Positions 18,157 to 27,090 are shown, numbered from the stretch's first letter. The stretch is DNA of 64,000 nt from Catellatospora citrea (GCF_003610235.1 NZ_RAPR01000001.1:6572001-6636000), one strand, 5' to 3'. Made by a program: numbers and translations. The notes: generated by a model not told the origin, from the sequence alone.

Positions 18157-18182
18157 TTAAACAGCGAACGCTGTTCGCAGTT
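18157..18182 (-). promoter_or_regulatory. Nested palindromic operator upstream of the hydrolase
   Basis: AACAGCGAACGCTGTT (18160-18175) is a perfect 7-2-7 inverted repeat, and it overlaps a second one, GCGAAC-GCT-GTTCGC (18164-18178). Both are flanked by TAAAC and GTTTA, which also pair. The site lies about 20 bases before the ATG at 18139. The half-site style (GAACRxTGTTC-like) is that of TetR-family operators. Confidence 0.65.
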
Positions 18183-18283
18183 TAGCGGTGGCAGGTGCTC
18201 CGGCGCATCCGGGTAAACGAGCAGCGGCGGCAGCCCCGATCGGGTCTGCCGCCGCTGACGACGGTGGTGCGGGTGGTCTCGGC

Positions 18284-19498
18284 TCAGCCGACCGACGACG
18301 GGATGGCGGCCGGGAAGCCGGCGCGCCGCCCGTACGCCACGCCGCACACGCCGGCACAGGTCAGCAGCGCGGCGACGATCGGCAGCGCGGCCGGTCCCCA
18401 GCCCGCGAGCACCATGCCGCCGACCAGCGCGCCGCCGCCGATGCCGACGTTGAACGCCGACGCGTTGAGCGCGGCGGCGGTGTCCGCGGCGCCGACCGGG
18501 GCGGCCCGCAGGATCGCCGCCTGCACCAGCGTGGCGAGGGCGTTCAGGGCCATGCCGGCGACGGCGGCCGACGCCACGGCCGCAGCGGCGGAGTGGCCGG
18601 ACAGGGCGAGCGCGATCAGCGCGACGGTCAGCGTGCAGGTGCCCGCCAGCATGGCGAACCGGGGCCGCTTGTCGACCAGCAGCCCGGCGGCGAGCAGGCC
18701 GACCGCGCCGGCCGCGCCGTAGCCGAGCAGCGCCGCGCTCAGCGCCGCCTCGCTCAGGCCCGTGGACTGCAGGAACGGCGAGATGTAGGTGTAGAAGCTG
18801 AAGTAGCCGAGCATCGTCACCGCGGTGGTGACCACGACGATCGCCACCGAGGGGGTGCGCAGCACCTGGAACAGGCTCATCCCGCCGCCCGCGGCCTCAC
18901 CGGGGTAGTCGGGCAGCAGCCGCCAGCCGACCAGGGCCAGCAGCAGCGCGATCCCGGCGAGCACGGCGAAGGCGGCCCGCCACCCGATGGCGACACCGAG
19001 TGCGGTGCCCGCGGGCACGCCCAGCAGGATCGCCACCGTGCCGCCGGTGAACACCAGGGTCACCGCGCGGCCGACGCGGTCGGGGGTGACCATGCGGGCG
19101 GCGTACCCGGCGCAGATGGCCCAGAACGCGCCGTGGGTGAGGCCACCGATCAGCCGGGCGACGGCCGCGAGCGGGTAGACCGTGCTCAACGCCATGATCA
19201 CGTTGCTGGCGGCGTAGGCGACCAGGGTCCCGACGAGCAGCCCGCGGCGCGGGAAGCGAGCGGTCAGCCGGCCCAGCGGCGCGGCGAACAGCGCCACCAT
19301 CAGGGCGTACCCGGTGACGAGCAGTCCCACCGTGGGCTCGCTGACGTCGAGGTCGCGGCTGATGGAGCTGAGCAGGCCCATCGGCAGCATCTCGGTGGTC
19401 ACCGACAGGAAGGTGCCCGCGGCGATCACCAGCAGTCCCGCCAGCGGCCATGGTGCGCGGGTCGGGGCGGCGGTCTCGGTGCGGGGAGTCGCGGTCAC
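18284..19498 (-). CDS. MFS transporter, DHA1 family (AraJ/Cmx-like)
   Basis: 404 residues, 12 predicted spans. [28 protein letters not shown] holds the motif A-like loop after helix 2, and [16 protein letters not shown] and [26 protein letters not shown] segments match the DHA1/AraJ branch that exports chloramphenicol, sugars or arabinose-like molecules. GTG start at 19498. The gene runs toward the hydrolase on the same strand, 145 bases away, and diverges from the multicopper oxidase gene. Substrate unknown. Confidence 0.88.
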   Translation of the reverse strand: MTATPRTETAAPTRAPWPLAGLLVIAAGTFLSVTTEMLPMGLLSSISRDLDVSEPTVGLLVTGYALMVALFAAPLGRLTARFPRRGLLVGTLVAYAASNVIMALSTVYPLAAVARLIGGLTHGAFWAICAGYAARMVTPDRVGRAVTLVFTGGTVAILLGVPAGTALGVAIGWRAAFAVLAGIALLLALVGWRLLPDYPGEAAGGGMSLFQVLRTPSVAIVVVTTAVTMLGYFSFYTYISPFLQSTGLSEAALSAALLGYGAAGAVGLLAAGLLVDKRPRFAMLAGTCTLTVALIALALSGHSAAAAVASAAVAGMALNALATLVQAAILRAAPVGAADTAAALNASAFNVGIGGGALVGGMVLAGWGPAALPIVAALLTCAGVCGVAYGRRAGFPAAIPSSVG

Positions 19499-19677
19499 CG
19501 TTCGACGGTAGGTGCTCGCACGGGAGAACCCGTCCGGGTTTACCCCGTGAACTCAGACACAGGCCCAGGGATGACCCTGGCCCGCCCCCGGTATCGGCGT
19601 CGATTGCTCGACGCGGCCGCCTGCCGACCGGCACCCTGTCTGCGCTCGCAGGGACATGGGGAAGGGAGCTGGTCAGG

Positions 19678-21195
19678 GTGCGCCTCAGGAGGGTGCTGGC
19701 GATCATCGGCGTGGTGGTGCTGCTGCTGTGCATGTGCTGCGCCGGAGCCGGTGTGTGGATCTGGAACGCGCAGGTGATCTCGACCGCGGACCAGGTCGAC
19801 TTCACCCGGCCGCTGGCGGTGCCGCCGCTCGCGCCGTCGCGGATGGAGGCCGGGCGCCGGGTGTTCGACCTGAAGGCACAGGCCGGGGAGCACGACTTCG
19901 GCCGCGGCGCGACGCCGACCTGGGGGTTCAACGGCGACTTCCTAGGCCCGACGCTGCGGGCCGCGCGCGGCGAGCAGGTCGTGGTCAACGTCACCAACGC
20001 CCTGGACCAGACCACCACCGTGCACTGGCACGGCATGCACCTGCCCGCGGAGGCCGACGGCGGCCCGCACCAGCTGGTCGGGGCGGGCAAGACGTGGTCG
20101 CCGACCTGGAAGATCGACCAGCCCGCGGCGACGCTGTGGTACCACCCGCACCTGCACGGCGAGACCGCCGGCCACGTGTACCGGGGCCTGGCCGGCCTGT
20201 TCCTGGTCGACGACCCGGCGACGTCGGTGGACGCGCTGCCGCACGAGTACGGCGTCGACGACATCCCGCTGATCGTGCAGGACAAGAAGTTCGACGGCGG
20301 TGGCAAGCTCGACGACAGCTCCGCGTTCCTGGGCGGGGTCGGCGTGCTCGGCGACACGGTCGCGGTCAACGGGACCGTGGGGCCGTACCTCGACGTGACC
20401 ACCGAGCGGGTGCGGTTGCGGCTGCTCAACGGGTCGAATGCCCGCTCCTACGCGTTCGGGTTCCCCGACGGGCGCCGGTTCGCGCTGGTCGGCACGGACG
20501 GTGGGCTGCTGGAGTCGGCGTACGACACCGACCGGATCATGCTGTCGCCCGGTGAGCGGGCCGAGATCGTGGTGACGGTGCGGCCGGGGGAGCGCACCGT
20601 GCTGCGCAGCTACCCGCAGCCGCTGGAGACGGGTCTGCTCGGCGACCGGTTCACCGGCGGCGCGGACACCCTCGACATCCTGCAGCTGCGCGCCGCGGGC
20701 ACCCTCGCCCCGCGCCCGGCGGTGCCGCAGCGGCTGGTCGGCATGCCGCGGCTGAACCGGGGCGACGCCGTGCAGCAGCGGCCGTTCAAACTCAGCGGGC
20801 ACGCCATCAACGGCAGGCGGATGGACATGACCCGCGTCGACGCCGCGCCCGAGCGGGGCAGCGTGGAGATCTGGAAGGTCGTCAACAACGACGGCACCCC
20901 GCACAACTTCCACATCCACGACGTGCAGTTCCAGGTCCTCACCCGCGGTGGCGCCGCGCCGCCGCCACAGCTGTCGGGCTGGAAGGACACCGTCTACCTG
21001 CCGCCGAACGTCACCTTCGAGCTGATCATGCGGTTCAGCGACTACGCGGACGCGGACACCCCGTACATGTTCCACTGCCACGTCCTCTACCACGAGGACG
21101 CGGGGATGATGGGCCAGTTCGTGGTGGTGCCGCCAGGCGGCAAGCCGGGCGTGATCGACCACGCCTCGCACCTGGCCCACGGCGCGCACCACTGA
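19678..21195 (+). CDS. Multicopper oxidase (CotA/bilirubin-oxidase-like)
   Basis: About 505 residues. A signal-anchor (VLAIIGVVVLLLCMCCAGAG) puts the enzyme outside the membrane. All four copper-binding histidine clusters are present: HWHGMHLP, WYHPHLHGETA, PHNFHIHDVQF and FHCHVLYHEDAGMM; the last supplies the His-Cys-His type-1 ligands with an axial Met. Such enzymes oxidise phenols, metals or pigments with O2. The C-terminus is His-rich (HASHLAHGAHH), perhaps for copper delivery. GTG at 19678 follows GAAGGGAG; the open frame further upstream lacks hydrophobic or conserved content. It diverges from the MFS gene and ends in a hairpin terminator. Confidence 0.93.
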   Translation: MRLRRVLAIIGVVVLLLCMCCAGAGVWIWNAQVISTADQVDFTRPLAVPPLAPSRMEAGRRVFDLKAQAGEHDFGRGATPTWGFNGDFLGPTLRAARGEQVVVNVTNALDQTTTVHWHGMHLPAEADGGPHQLVGAGKTWSPTWKIDQPAATLWYHPHLHGETAGHVYRGLAGLFLVDDPATSVDALPHEYGVDDIPLIVQDKKFDGGGKLDDSSAFLGGVGVLGDTVAVNGTVGPYLDVTTERVRLRLLNGSNARSYAFGFPDGRRFALVGTDGGLLESAYDTDRIMLSPGERAEIVVTVRPGERTVLRSYPQPLETGLLGDRFTGGADTLDILQLRAAGTLAPRPAVPQRLVGMPRLNRGDAVQQRPFKLSGHAINGRRMDMTRVDAAPERGSVEIWKVVNNDGTPHNFHIHDVQFQVLTRGGAAPPPQLSGWKDTVYLPPNVTFELIMRFSDYADADTPYMFHCHVLYHEDAGMMGQFVVVPPGGKPGVIDHASHLAHGAHH

Positions 21196-21214
21196 TCCGG
21201 GGGGATGGGGGGAC

Positions 21215-21247
21215 GTCGCCGGCGGGAGCAGCGCTGCCGCCGGCGAC
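21215..21247. terminator. Hairpin terminator between convergent genes
   Basis: GTCGCCGGCGG (21215-21225) and CCGCCGGCGAC (21237-21247) form a perfect 11-bp stem; the loop includes AGCGCT. It lies between the oxidase gene ending at 21195 and the minus-strand gene ending at 21267. Confidence 0.7.
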
Positions 21248-21266
21248 GGCGTTCCCGCGGAAGCCG

Positions 21267-22364
21267 TCAGGCGATCCGGACCTCGTGCGCGGCCGCGTCG
21301 GCGGCGGCGAAGGCCAGCAGCCGGGCGCCCTCCTCGGCCACCGCGCCGCGGTCGGCGGCGCTGAACTCGATGAACGGCTCGACGGCCAGCACGGCCCGGC
21401 CGCGTTCGCGCTCGATGCGCCACATTCCGGCCACGGACCCGTCGATCAGGACGGTCGCCCGGATGATGCCGTTGACGGTGAAGATGCGCTTGCGGTGCTC
21501 GTCGGAGATGATCCGGGTGCGGTCGGCGTGCGCCAGCAGCACGCTGTCGAACTCGCCCAGCAGGCGCACCGGGGCGGCCACGTCGGCCTCGGGCCGGGGC
21601 GCGTCCGGCAGGTCGAACAGCTCGACGCCCTGCTCGTCGCGGAACGCCGACAGCCGTGGCCGCAGGCGTTCGACGACCTCCTTCAGCCGGGTCACGCCCG
21701 CCCAGGCCTGCACGTCGCGCACGCTCGCCGGGCCGTACGCGGCCAGGTAGCGCAGCACCATGTCGTCGGCCGACGGGACGGCGAGCCCGGCGGACAGCCA
21801 CGACTCCGCCGAGGTGTGCGCGGCCTGCCCGCTCGATCCCCACAGGCCGCGCGGCGGCACCTGCACCAGCGGCACCCGGGTGCGTACCACCGGCGCGAGC
21901 GCACCCGCCTCGTAGCCCGGGAACCGTGCTGCCAGCTGCGTACCCAGTTCGGCCCAGGTCAGCGGCCGCTGCTCCACCAGCTCCCGGCCGTGCGCGGCGA
22001 CCGCGTCCAGGTCCAGCCCGGCCAGCTGCCTGCCGTAGCCGGCCGCCAGCCCGCGTTCCATGGACGCGGCCAGCACCGGCCGCAGTGCCAGGCAGTCCTC
22101 GGCGGTGACCAGGTGGATCGTCGAGCGCATCAGCGAGATGCGGACCGCCCGCCGGTCGGTGATCAGCTGCGACAGCTCGCCGGGTGCGAAGTCCTCGAGC
22201 CGGTTCCACAGCGCCACGTACGGCGGGTTCGGGGCCTGCGCCTGCAGTCCGAACAGGTGCGCGACCGCGTCGTGCACGGGGATCCGGGCCCGGTTCAGCA
22301 GGAGTTGGCGCGACAGCAGGGCGCGGTTGAGTGTTTGACGACTGAGCACGGGGGCCATAGGCAT
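21267..22364 (-). CDS. Winged-helix DNA-binding protein, AlkZ-like (HTH_42)
   Basis: 365 residues. The sequence follows the HTH_42/DUF1006 family, which includes the interstrand-crosslink glycosylases AlkZ and YcaQ: LNRALLSRQLLL, the GLQAQAP segment (Gln41-Ala-Gln43, matching the catalytic QxQ motif described for AlkZ), ALWNRLEDFAPGEL, IHLVTAEDCLALRP, and the C-terminal beta part LLGEFDSVLLAHADRTRII. By family knowledge it may remove DNA adducts, possibly those of a self-made natural product, but many paralogues are uncharacterised. Divergent from the amidase gene, 56 bases apart; start ATG 22364 or 22358. Confidence 0.85.
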   Translation of the reverse strand: MPMAPVLSRQTLNRALLSRQLLLNRARIPVHDAVAHLFGLQAQAPNPPYVALWNRLEDFAPGELSQLITDRRAVRISLMRSTIHLVTAEDCLALRPVLAASMERGLAAGYGRQLAGLDLDAVAAHGRELVEQRPLTWAELGTQLAARFPGYEAGALAPVVRTRVPLVQVPPRGLWGSSGQAAHTSAESWLSAGLAVPSADDMVLRYLAAYGPASVRDVQAWAGVTRLKEVVERLRPRLSAFRDEQGVELFDLPDAPRPEADVAAPVRLLGEFDSVLLAHADRTRIISDEHRKRIFTVNGIIRATVLIDGSVAGMWRIERERGRAVLAVEPFIEFSAADRGAVAEEGARLLAFAAADAAAHEVRIA

Positions 22365-22420
22365 TTAAGCTACGTGGTGCGCCCGCCGGTCCGGCCGGGC
22401 GCTCGTGGTAGGAGAGTGCG

Positions 22421-23584
22421 ATGACCGAGCTGCCGATCCCCGGCCCGTACGTGCCCTGGGTGGACGACATCCCGTCGCGCCCCGAGACCGACGGCCCGCT
22501 GCAAGGCGTACGCCTGGCCGTCAAGGACCTGTTCGACGTGGCCGGGCTGCCCACCGGCGCGGGCAACCCGACCTGGCTCGCCACGCATCCGCCCGCGGTC
22601 CGCGACGCGGCGGCGGTGGCCGTGCTGACCGGCGCGGGTGCGCGCATCGTCGGCAAGACGCACACCGACGAGATGGCGTACAGCCTGTTCGGCACCAATG
22701 CGCACTACGGCGCGCCGGACAACCCGGCCGCACCGGGGCACATCACCGGCGGCTCGTCCAACGGCACCGCCGCCGCGGTCGCGGAGGGCTCCGCCGAGCT
22801 GGGGCTCGGCACCGACACCGGCGGTTCGGTGCGCATCCCCGCCGGCTGGTGCGGCCTGTACGGACTGCGCCCCAGCCACATCCGGGTCAGCCGGGCCGGG
22901 GTCGTGCCGCTGTGCGGCTCGTTCGACGTGCCCGGCCTGCTCACTCGTGACCTGGCGCTGCTGCGCACCGCGACCGGCGTGCTGCTGACCGGCGGCCCCG
23001 ACACCACTGCGATCCGCGGCCTGGTCGCCCCGGCCGACCTGTGGGAGCTGGCCGAGCCGGCGGTGCGCCAGGCGCTGCAACCGGCCCTGGAACGGCTGGC
23101 CGCGACACTGCCCTGTGACGAGAAGCCGCTGTGGGGCTCGGCCCCGGCCCCGGACTACCGCTTCGCCTACGCGGTGCGCACCGGCTGGGAGTTCTGGCAG
23201 CGCCACGGCGACTGGGTGCGCGAGCACGAACCCGTCTTCGGCCCCGGCGTGGGCGAGCGGGTGCGCGCGGCGTCGGCGCGTACCCACGAGGAACTGGTCG
23301 CCGCCGACCGGGAGATCGCCGCGGTCCGCACCACGATGGCGCGGCTGCTCGACGGCGCGGTGCTGGTGATCCCGACCGCGCCCGCGCCCGCCCCCGGCCG
23401 GGGCGTCGACACCGGCCCGCTGCGCGCCCCGATCCTCGGCCTGACCGGCATCTCCAGCGTCGTGGGCCTGCCGTCGCTCAGCGTGCCCGGTGCCACCGTG
23501 GACGGCCTGCCCGTCGGGCTGTGCCTGGTCGGCGCGCCCGGCGCGGACGAGTCCCTGCTCGAACTCGCGGAGGTTTTGCGATGA
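22421..23584 (+). CDS. Amidase (amidase-signature family)
   Basis: 387 residues with the amidase-signature catalytic set: Lys35 (LAVKDLFD), the Ser pair at 112-113 (GHITGGSSNGTAAAV) and Ser136 (GTDTGGSVRIPA). It is somewhat shorter than GatA or large amidases (about 450-500) and lacks a signal peptide, so it is a cytoplasmic amide hydrolase of the AtzF/indoleacetamide-hydrolase size class. AGGAG precedes the ATG. It overlaps the next gene by ATGA at 23581-23584, so the two are co-translated. Substrate not determinable. Confidence 0.9.
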   Translation: MTELPIPGPYVPWVDDIPSRPETDGPLQGVRLAVKDLFDVAGLPTGAGNPTWLATHPPAVRDAAAVAVLTGAGARIVGKTHTDEMAYSLFGTNAHYGAPDNPAAPGHITGGSSNGTAAAVAEGSAELGLGTDTGGSVRIPAGWCGLYGLRPSHIRVSRAGVVPLCGSFDVPGLLTRDLALLRTATGVLLTGGPDTTAIRGLVAPADLWELAEPAVRQALQPALERLAATLPCDEKPLWGSAPAPDYRFAYAVRTGWEFWQRHGDWVREHEPVFGPGVGERVRAASARTHEELVAADREIAAVRTTMARLLDGAVLVIPTAPAPAPGRGVDTGPLRAPILGLTGISSVVGLPSLSVPGATVDGLPVGLCLVGAPGADESLLELAEVLR

Positions 23585-24315
23585 CCGAACCGGGCGCGCT
23601 CGCGCCGACCGACCTGGACGTCCGTGACGCCCCGCCGCCGGGGCTGTGGCAGCGGATGAAGGCCGACCCCCAGTACGCCCCCGAATACCTGGCGCTGGAG
23701 GCGGTGACCCGGATCGGGCCGCAGGCCGCGGCCTGGGTCGCCCGCATGCGCGCGATGTATCCGAACATGCACCCCGACGGCCTGGCGCAGCTGGCGGTCA
23801 AGCGGTTCCGGCGGCACGCCCGGTTCACCGGCGCGGTGTCGGGCTCGGTCGGCCTGCCCGGCGCGATCGCCGACCTGGCCACCCTGGCCTGGACGCAGAG
23901 CCGTCTGGTGCTGCACCTGGCCGCGGTGTACGGCGTCGACCCCACCCACCCCGACCGGGCCACCGATCTGCTGGTGCTGCAGCGGGTGCACAAGGCGACC
24001 GAGGCGGCCCGGCTGGCGCTCGGCGTCGCCCAGGGCCGCGAGGGCGTCGGCGCGGCGCTGGCCAAGGGTGTCGGCACCACCGCGAGCCGGGCCCCGGTCG
24101 GCCGGGCGCTCGGTCGGCTGAGCTGGAAGCTCGCGCAGATGGCCGGGATGCGGGCGGTGCGCAAGGTCGCCGCGAAGGCGATCCCGTTCGCCGCGATCAT
24201 CTTCGGTGCGTGGGCGAACTCGTCGACCGTCAACGACCTGGCCTCGCGCGCGATCAACCTGTACCGGCCGCCGGCCCTGACGGCCGTGCCGCACCCGCGC
24301 CCGGCCTCGCAGTGA
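23581..24315 (+). CDS. EcsC-family protein
   Basis: About 244 residues. The middle resembles the EcsC family: PDGLAQLAVKRFRRHARFTG, GAVSGSVGLPGAIADLATLAW and HKATEAARLALG. Two weakly hydrophobic, alanine-rich stretches near the middle and C-terminal third (AKAIPFAAIIFGAWANSSTVNDLA) suggest membrane association. EcsC was named for a gene in the Bacillus ecs ABC transporter operon, but its function is not known. It overlaps the amidase gene (ATGA) and abuts the regulator gene, so a three-gene operon is likely. Confidence 0.75.
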   Translation: MTEPGALAPTDLDVRDAPPPGLWQRMKADPQYAPEYLALEAVTRIGPQAAAWVARMRAMYPNMHPDGLAQLAVKRFRRHARFTGAVSGSVGLPGAIADLATLAWTQSRLVLHLAAVYGVDPTHPDRATDLLVLQRVHKATEAARLALGVAQGREGVGAALAKGVGTTASRAPVGRALGRLSWKLAQMAGMRAVRKVAAKAIPFAAIIFGAWANSSTVNDLASRAINLYRPPALTAVPHPRPASQ

Positions 24316-24464
24316 CCGCTGCCGACCCGGCCGTCACCGGCCATGCCCTGCCCGAACCGCCGGCCCTGCCCGGCGGTTCCGGGTATCCCGGCGACGCCGT
24401 GCCCGCCCCCGCGCGCAGCACCAGGGATGCGCCTCTCCCCGTGCGAGCCGACAAGGGCGTGCCC

Positions 24465-25478
24465 GTGGCGCGCCGGGGCAGGCGGCGCGGGGAGACCACG
24501 GTGGCGACCGTCGCCCGGCTGGCCGGGGTGTCCGCGCCGACGGTGTCCAAAGTGCTCAACGGGCATCCCGGCGTCGCCGCCGAGACCCGCGAGCGGGTCG
24601 AGCGGGTGCTGCGGGAGCAGGACTACCGCCGCCCGGACGCGGTCACCCAGGCGCCGATGCTGGAGGTCGCGTTCCAGGCGCTGGAGAGCCACCTGGCCAT
24701 CGAGATCATGCGCGGGGTGGCCCGGGTCGCGGGTGCGCGACAGCTCGCGGTCGGCTTCACCGAGACGGCGTCGGGACCCGGCTGGCTCGACCAGGTGCTG
24801 CGGCGGCGTCCGGTCGCGGTCATCGCGGTGTACGGCGCGGCCATGCGCCGCGAGCACGCCCGGCTCGCGGCGAGCGGGATCCCGCTGGTGGCGCTGGACC
24901 CGACGGGTGAGCCGGTGCACAGCGTGCCGTCGGTCGGCGCGGCGAACTGGAACGGCGGCCTGACCGCCACCCGCCATCTGCTGGAACTGGGCCACCGCCG
25001 GATCGCGATGATCGGTGGGCCGCCCGGCTTCCTGGCCGCCCGGGCCCGCCTCGACGGCTTCCGCGCCGCGATGGACGCCGCCGGTGTGCCGGTCGAGGCG
25101 CAGCTGCTGCGTTCCGGGACGCTGTCCTACGAGGACGGCCTGCGCCACGGCCGGGACCTGCTCGCCCTGTCCGCCCCGCCGACGGCCGTGTTCTGCTGCA
25201 ACGACCTGCTGGCCCTCGGCGTGTACGAGGCGGCCCGCCGCGCCGGCCGCCGGGTGCCCGACGACCTGAGCGTGGTCGGCTTCGACGACCTCGAGTTCGC
25301 CCGCTGGAGCGGCCCCGCCCTGACCACGGTCCAGCAGCCCCTGGCCGAGATGGGCGCGGCCGCGGCCGAGCTCGCGCTCACCCTGGCCGCCGGACAGGCC
25401 CCGCCGCGGCTGCGCGTCGAACTCGCCACCGACCTCGTTCTGCGCGCCAGCACCGCTCCGCCGCCGGTCGCCGCCTGA
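24465..25478 (+). CDS. LacI family transcriptional regulator
   Basis: About 337 residues. The N-terminal HTH (TTVATVARLAGVSAPTVSKVLNG) and hinge are followed by a periplasmic-binding-protein-like sensor domain with the usual landmarks: HLLELGHRRIAMIGGP, TAVFCCNDLLALGVYEAARRAGRRVPDDLSVVGFDDLEFARW and the C-terminal TTVQQPLAEMG. Start is uncertain. GTG 24465 follows AAGGG; GTG 24501 (with GGGGAG before it) would start at the HTH; GTG 24312 would overlap the EcsC stop but adds a Pro/Ala-rich, basic head. It likely controls the esterase gene immediately downstream, where two palindromes sit at the promoter (inference). Confidence 0.88.
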   Translation: MARRGRRRGETTVATVARLAGVSAPTVSKVLNGHPGVAAETRERVERVLREQDYRRPDAVTQAPMLEVAFQALESHLAIEIMRGVARVAGARQLAVGFTETASGPGWLDQVLRRRPVAVIAVYGAAMRREHARLAASGIPLVALDPTGEPVHSVPSVGAANWNGGLTATRHLLELGHRRIAMIGGPPGFLAARARLDGFRAAMDAAGVPVEAQLLRSGTLSYEDGLRHGRDLLALSAPPTAVFCCNDLLALGVYEAARRAGRRVPDDLSVVGFDDLEFARWSGPALTTVQQPLAEMGAAAAELALTLAAGQAPPRLRVELATDLVLRASTAPPPVAA

Positions 25479-25514
25479 CGCCGGTACGCCGAAAGTACCG
25501 GTCCCCGGCTTGCC

Positions 25515-25582
25515 TTGACCCCGCTTCGCATCGACGTCTATGGTTCGGACGAATGCATTCGCTTACATACTGGAAACGTTTC
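25515..25582 (+). promoter_or_regulatory. Promoter with two palindromic operators before the CE1-CBM2 gene
   Basis: TTGACC (25515-25520), 18 bases, TATGGT (25539-25544): a good housekeeping-sigma promoter. A 12-bp perfect palindrome CGAATGCATTCG (25550-25561) covers the expected start of transcription, and GAAACGTTTC (25573-25582), also perfect, lies just downstream. Placement over +1 and +25 is that of repressor operators; a central CG in the second is typical of LacI-family sites, and a LacI gene is next door. Confidence 0.7.
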
Positions 25583-25616
25583 TCAGCGGCGCTGCCCCGC
25601 CGCGGGAGGAGACACC

Positions 25617-26966
25617 ATGCGAAGAGGAGTCAGGACGCTGCTGGCGGTCGCCGCCTCAGCCCTGGCCGTCGTGGGAGGACTGGTGGTCGCTTCGCCACCT
25701 GCCATGGCGGCGACGCTCATCGAGGTCACCAACTTCGGCACCAACCCCAGCAACCTGCGTATGCACCTGTACGTGCCCGACAACATCGGCACCCGGCCCG
25801 CGGTCGTGGTCGCCGTGCACTACTGCACCGGGACCGGCCCGGCCTTCTACTCGGGCACGCAGTTCGCGCAACTGGCCGACCAGTACAAGTTCATCGTGAT
25901 CTACCCCTCGGCGACGCGGAGCGGCAGCTGCTTCGACGTGTCGTCGTCGGCCTCGCTGACCCACAACGGCGGCAGCGACTCGCTCGGCATCGTCTCCATG
26001 GTGCGCTGGGTGATCGCCAACCGCGGCGGCGACGCTGACCGCGTCTACGCCACCGGCGCCTCGTCCGGCGGCATGATGACCAACGTCCTGCTCGGGGCGT
26101 ATCCGGACGTCTTCAAGGCGGGTTCGTCCTTCATGGGCGTGCCGTTCGGGTGCTTCGCCACGACCGACGGGTCGATGTGGAACAGCACCTGCGCCAACGG
26201 CCAGCTGATCAAGACGGCCCAGCAGTGGGGCGACCAGGTCCGCGCCGCCTACCCCGGCTACAGCGGCCCGCGGCCGCGCGTGCAGCTGTTCCACGGCACC
26301 GACGACACGACGCTGCGCTACCCGAACTTCGGCGAGGCGATCAAGCAGTGGACCAACGTGCACGGCCTGAGTCAGACCCCGACGTTCACCGACACGCCGC
26401 AGTCCGGCTGGACCCGGACCCGCTACGGCGGCTCGGGTGTCAACGTCGCGGTCGAGGGCGTCAGCCTGGCCGGGGTCGGCCACAACCTGCCGCTGAGCGG
26501 CCAGGCCCTGATGGCGATCCAGTTCTTCGGCCTCACCTCCGCGCCGCCGAGCCCGTCGACCCCACCGTCGCCCAGCACGCCCCCGTCACCGAGTCCCTCG
26601 CCCAGCACCCCGCCGTCGCCGAGCGTGCCGCCGAGCCCGCAGCCGCAGGGCGCGTGCCGGATCGGGTACACGGTCAACCCCTGGAACACCGGCCTGACCG
26701 CGAACATCACCATCACCAACACCGGATCGTCCACGGTCAACGGGTGGGCGTTGGCGTTCACCCTGCCCAGCGGGCAGGCCATCACCTCCGGCTGGAGCGC
26801 GACGTACTCGCCGACCAGCGGCGCGGTGACCGCCCGGAACCTGAACTACAACGGCACCCTCGCGCCCGGCGCGAGCACCACCATCGGGTTCAACGCCAAC
26901 CACACCGGCAACACCGGCAAGCCGTCGTCGTTCACCTTGAACGGCAGCACCTGCACCATCGCGTGA
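25617..26966 (+). CDS. Secreted CE1-type esterase / PHB-depolymerase-like enzyme with CBM2
   Basis: About 449 residues. A signal peptide (MRRGVRTLLAVAASALAVVG to PPAMAA) is followed by an esterase_PHB/CE1 domain (about 35-305). NLRMHLYVPDN, VVVAVHYCTGTGPAFY and YATGASSGGMMTNVLLG are visible, the last giving Ser149 as nucleophile; LFHGTDDTTLRY likely carries the Asp and GVGHNLP the His. A Pro/Ser/Thr linker (about 310-345) leads to a C-terminal CBM2 (IGYTVNPWNTGLTANITITN to FTLNGSTCTIA) with bounding cysteines and conserved Trp residues, which binds cellulose or xylan. Extracellular acetylxylan or feruloyl esterase acting on plant cell wall is the best guess. Regulated through the palindromes at 25550-25582. 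Confidence 0.92.
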   Translation: MRRGVRTLLAVAASALAVVGGLVVASPPAMAATLIEVTNFGTNPSNLRMHLYVPDNIGTRPAVVVAVHYCTGTGPAFYSGTQFAQLADQYKFIVIYPSATRSGSCFDVSSSASLTHNGGSDSLGIVSMVRWVIANRGGDADRVYATGASSGGMMTNVLLGAYPDVFKAGSSFMGVPFGCFATTDGSMWNSTCANGQLIKTAQQWGDQVRAAYPGYSGPRPRVQLFHGTDDTTLRYPNFGEAIKQWTNVHGLSQTPTFTDTPQSGWTRTRYGGSGVNVAVEGVSLAGVGHNLPLSGQALMAIQFFGLTSAPPSPSTPPSPSTPPSPSPSPSTPPSPSVPPSPQPQGACRIGYTVNPWNTGLTANITITNTGSSTVNGWALAFTLPSGQAITSGWSATYSPTSGAVTARNLNYNGTLAPGASTTIGFNANHTGNTGKPSSFTLNGSTCTIA

Positions 26967-26974
26967 ACCGCTGA

Positions 26975-27019
26975 CCGCCGTCTCCGGTCGCACCCCCAGG
27001 GCGCGACCGGAGACGGCGG
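26975..27019 (+). terminator. Perfect 17-bp hairpin terminator after the esterase gene
   Basis: CCGCCGTCTCCGGTCGC (26975-26991) and GCGACCGGAGACGGCGG (27003-27019) are perfectly complementary with an 11-base loop. It starts nine bases after the esterase stop, the strongest stem in this part of the window. Confidence 0.85.
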
Positions 27020-27090
27020 CCGTCAGGCCGGGGTCAGCGAGCCGGGGACGGCCGCTAGCGTGGCCGTACGCGGCGATGACGGAGGTGGAG

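Noticed and set aside
14829..18347. A single 1172-codon minus-strand frame spanning tex and the hydrolase region
   Set aside because: The last 800 codons are Tex. The part above 17231 is antisense/out-of-frame with the alpha/beta hydrolase gene, Pro/Arg-rich and without recognisable domains; GC-rich DNA keeps such frames open.
19942..22698. A 918-codon minus-strand frame
   Set aside because: It runs through the multicopper oxidase, the AlkZ-like gene and the amidase start in a different frame; composition is Arg/Gly/Pro-rich with no domain. The real genes there have full motif sets.
25500..25617. Riboswitch in the esterase leader
   Set aside because: The leader is about 65 bases and its palindromes lie at the promoter; no conserved aptamer fold is visible.
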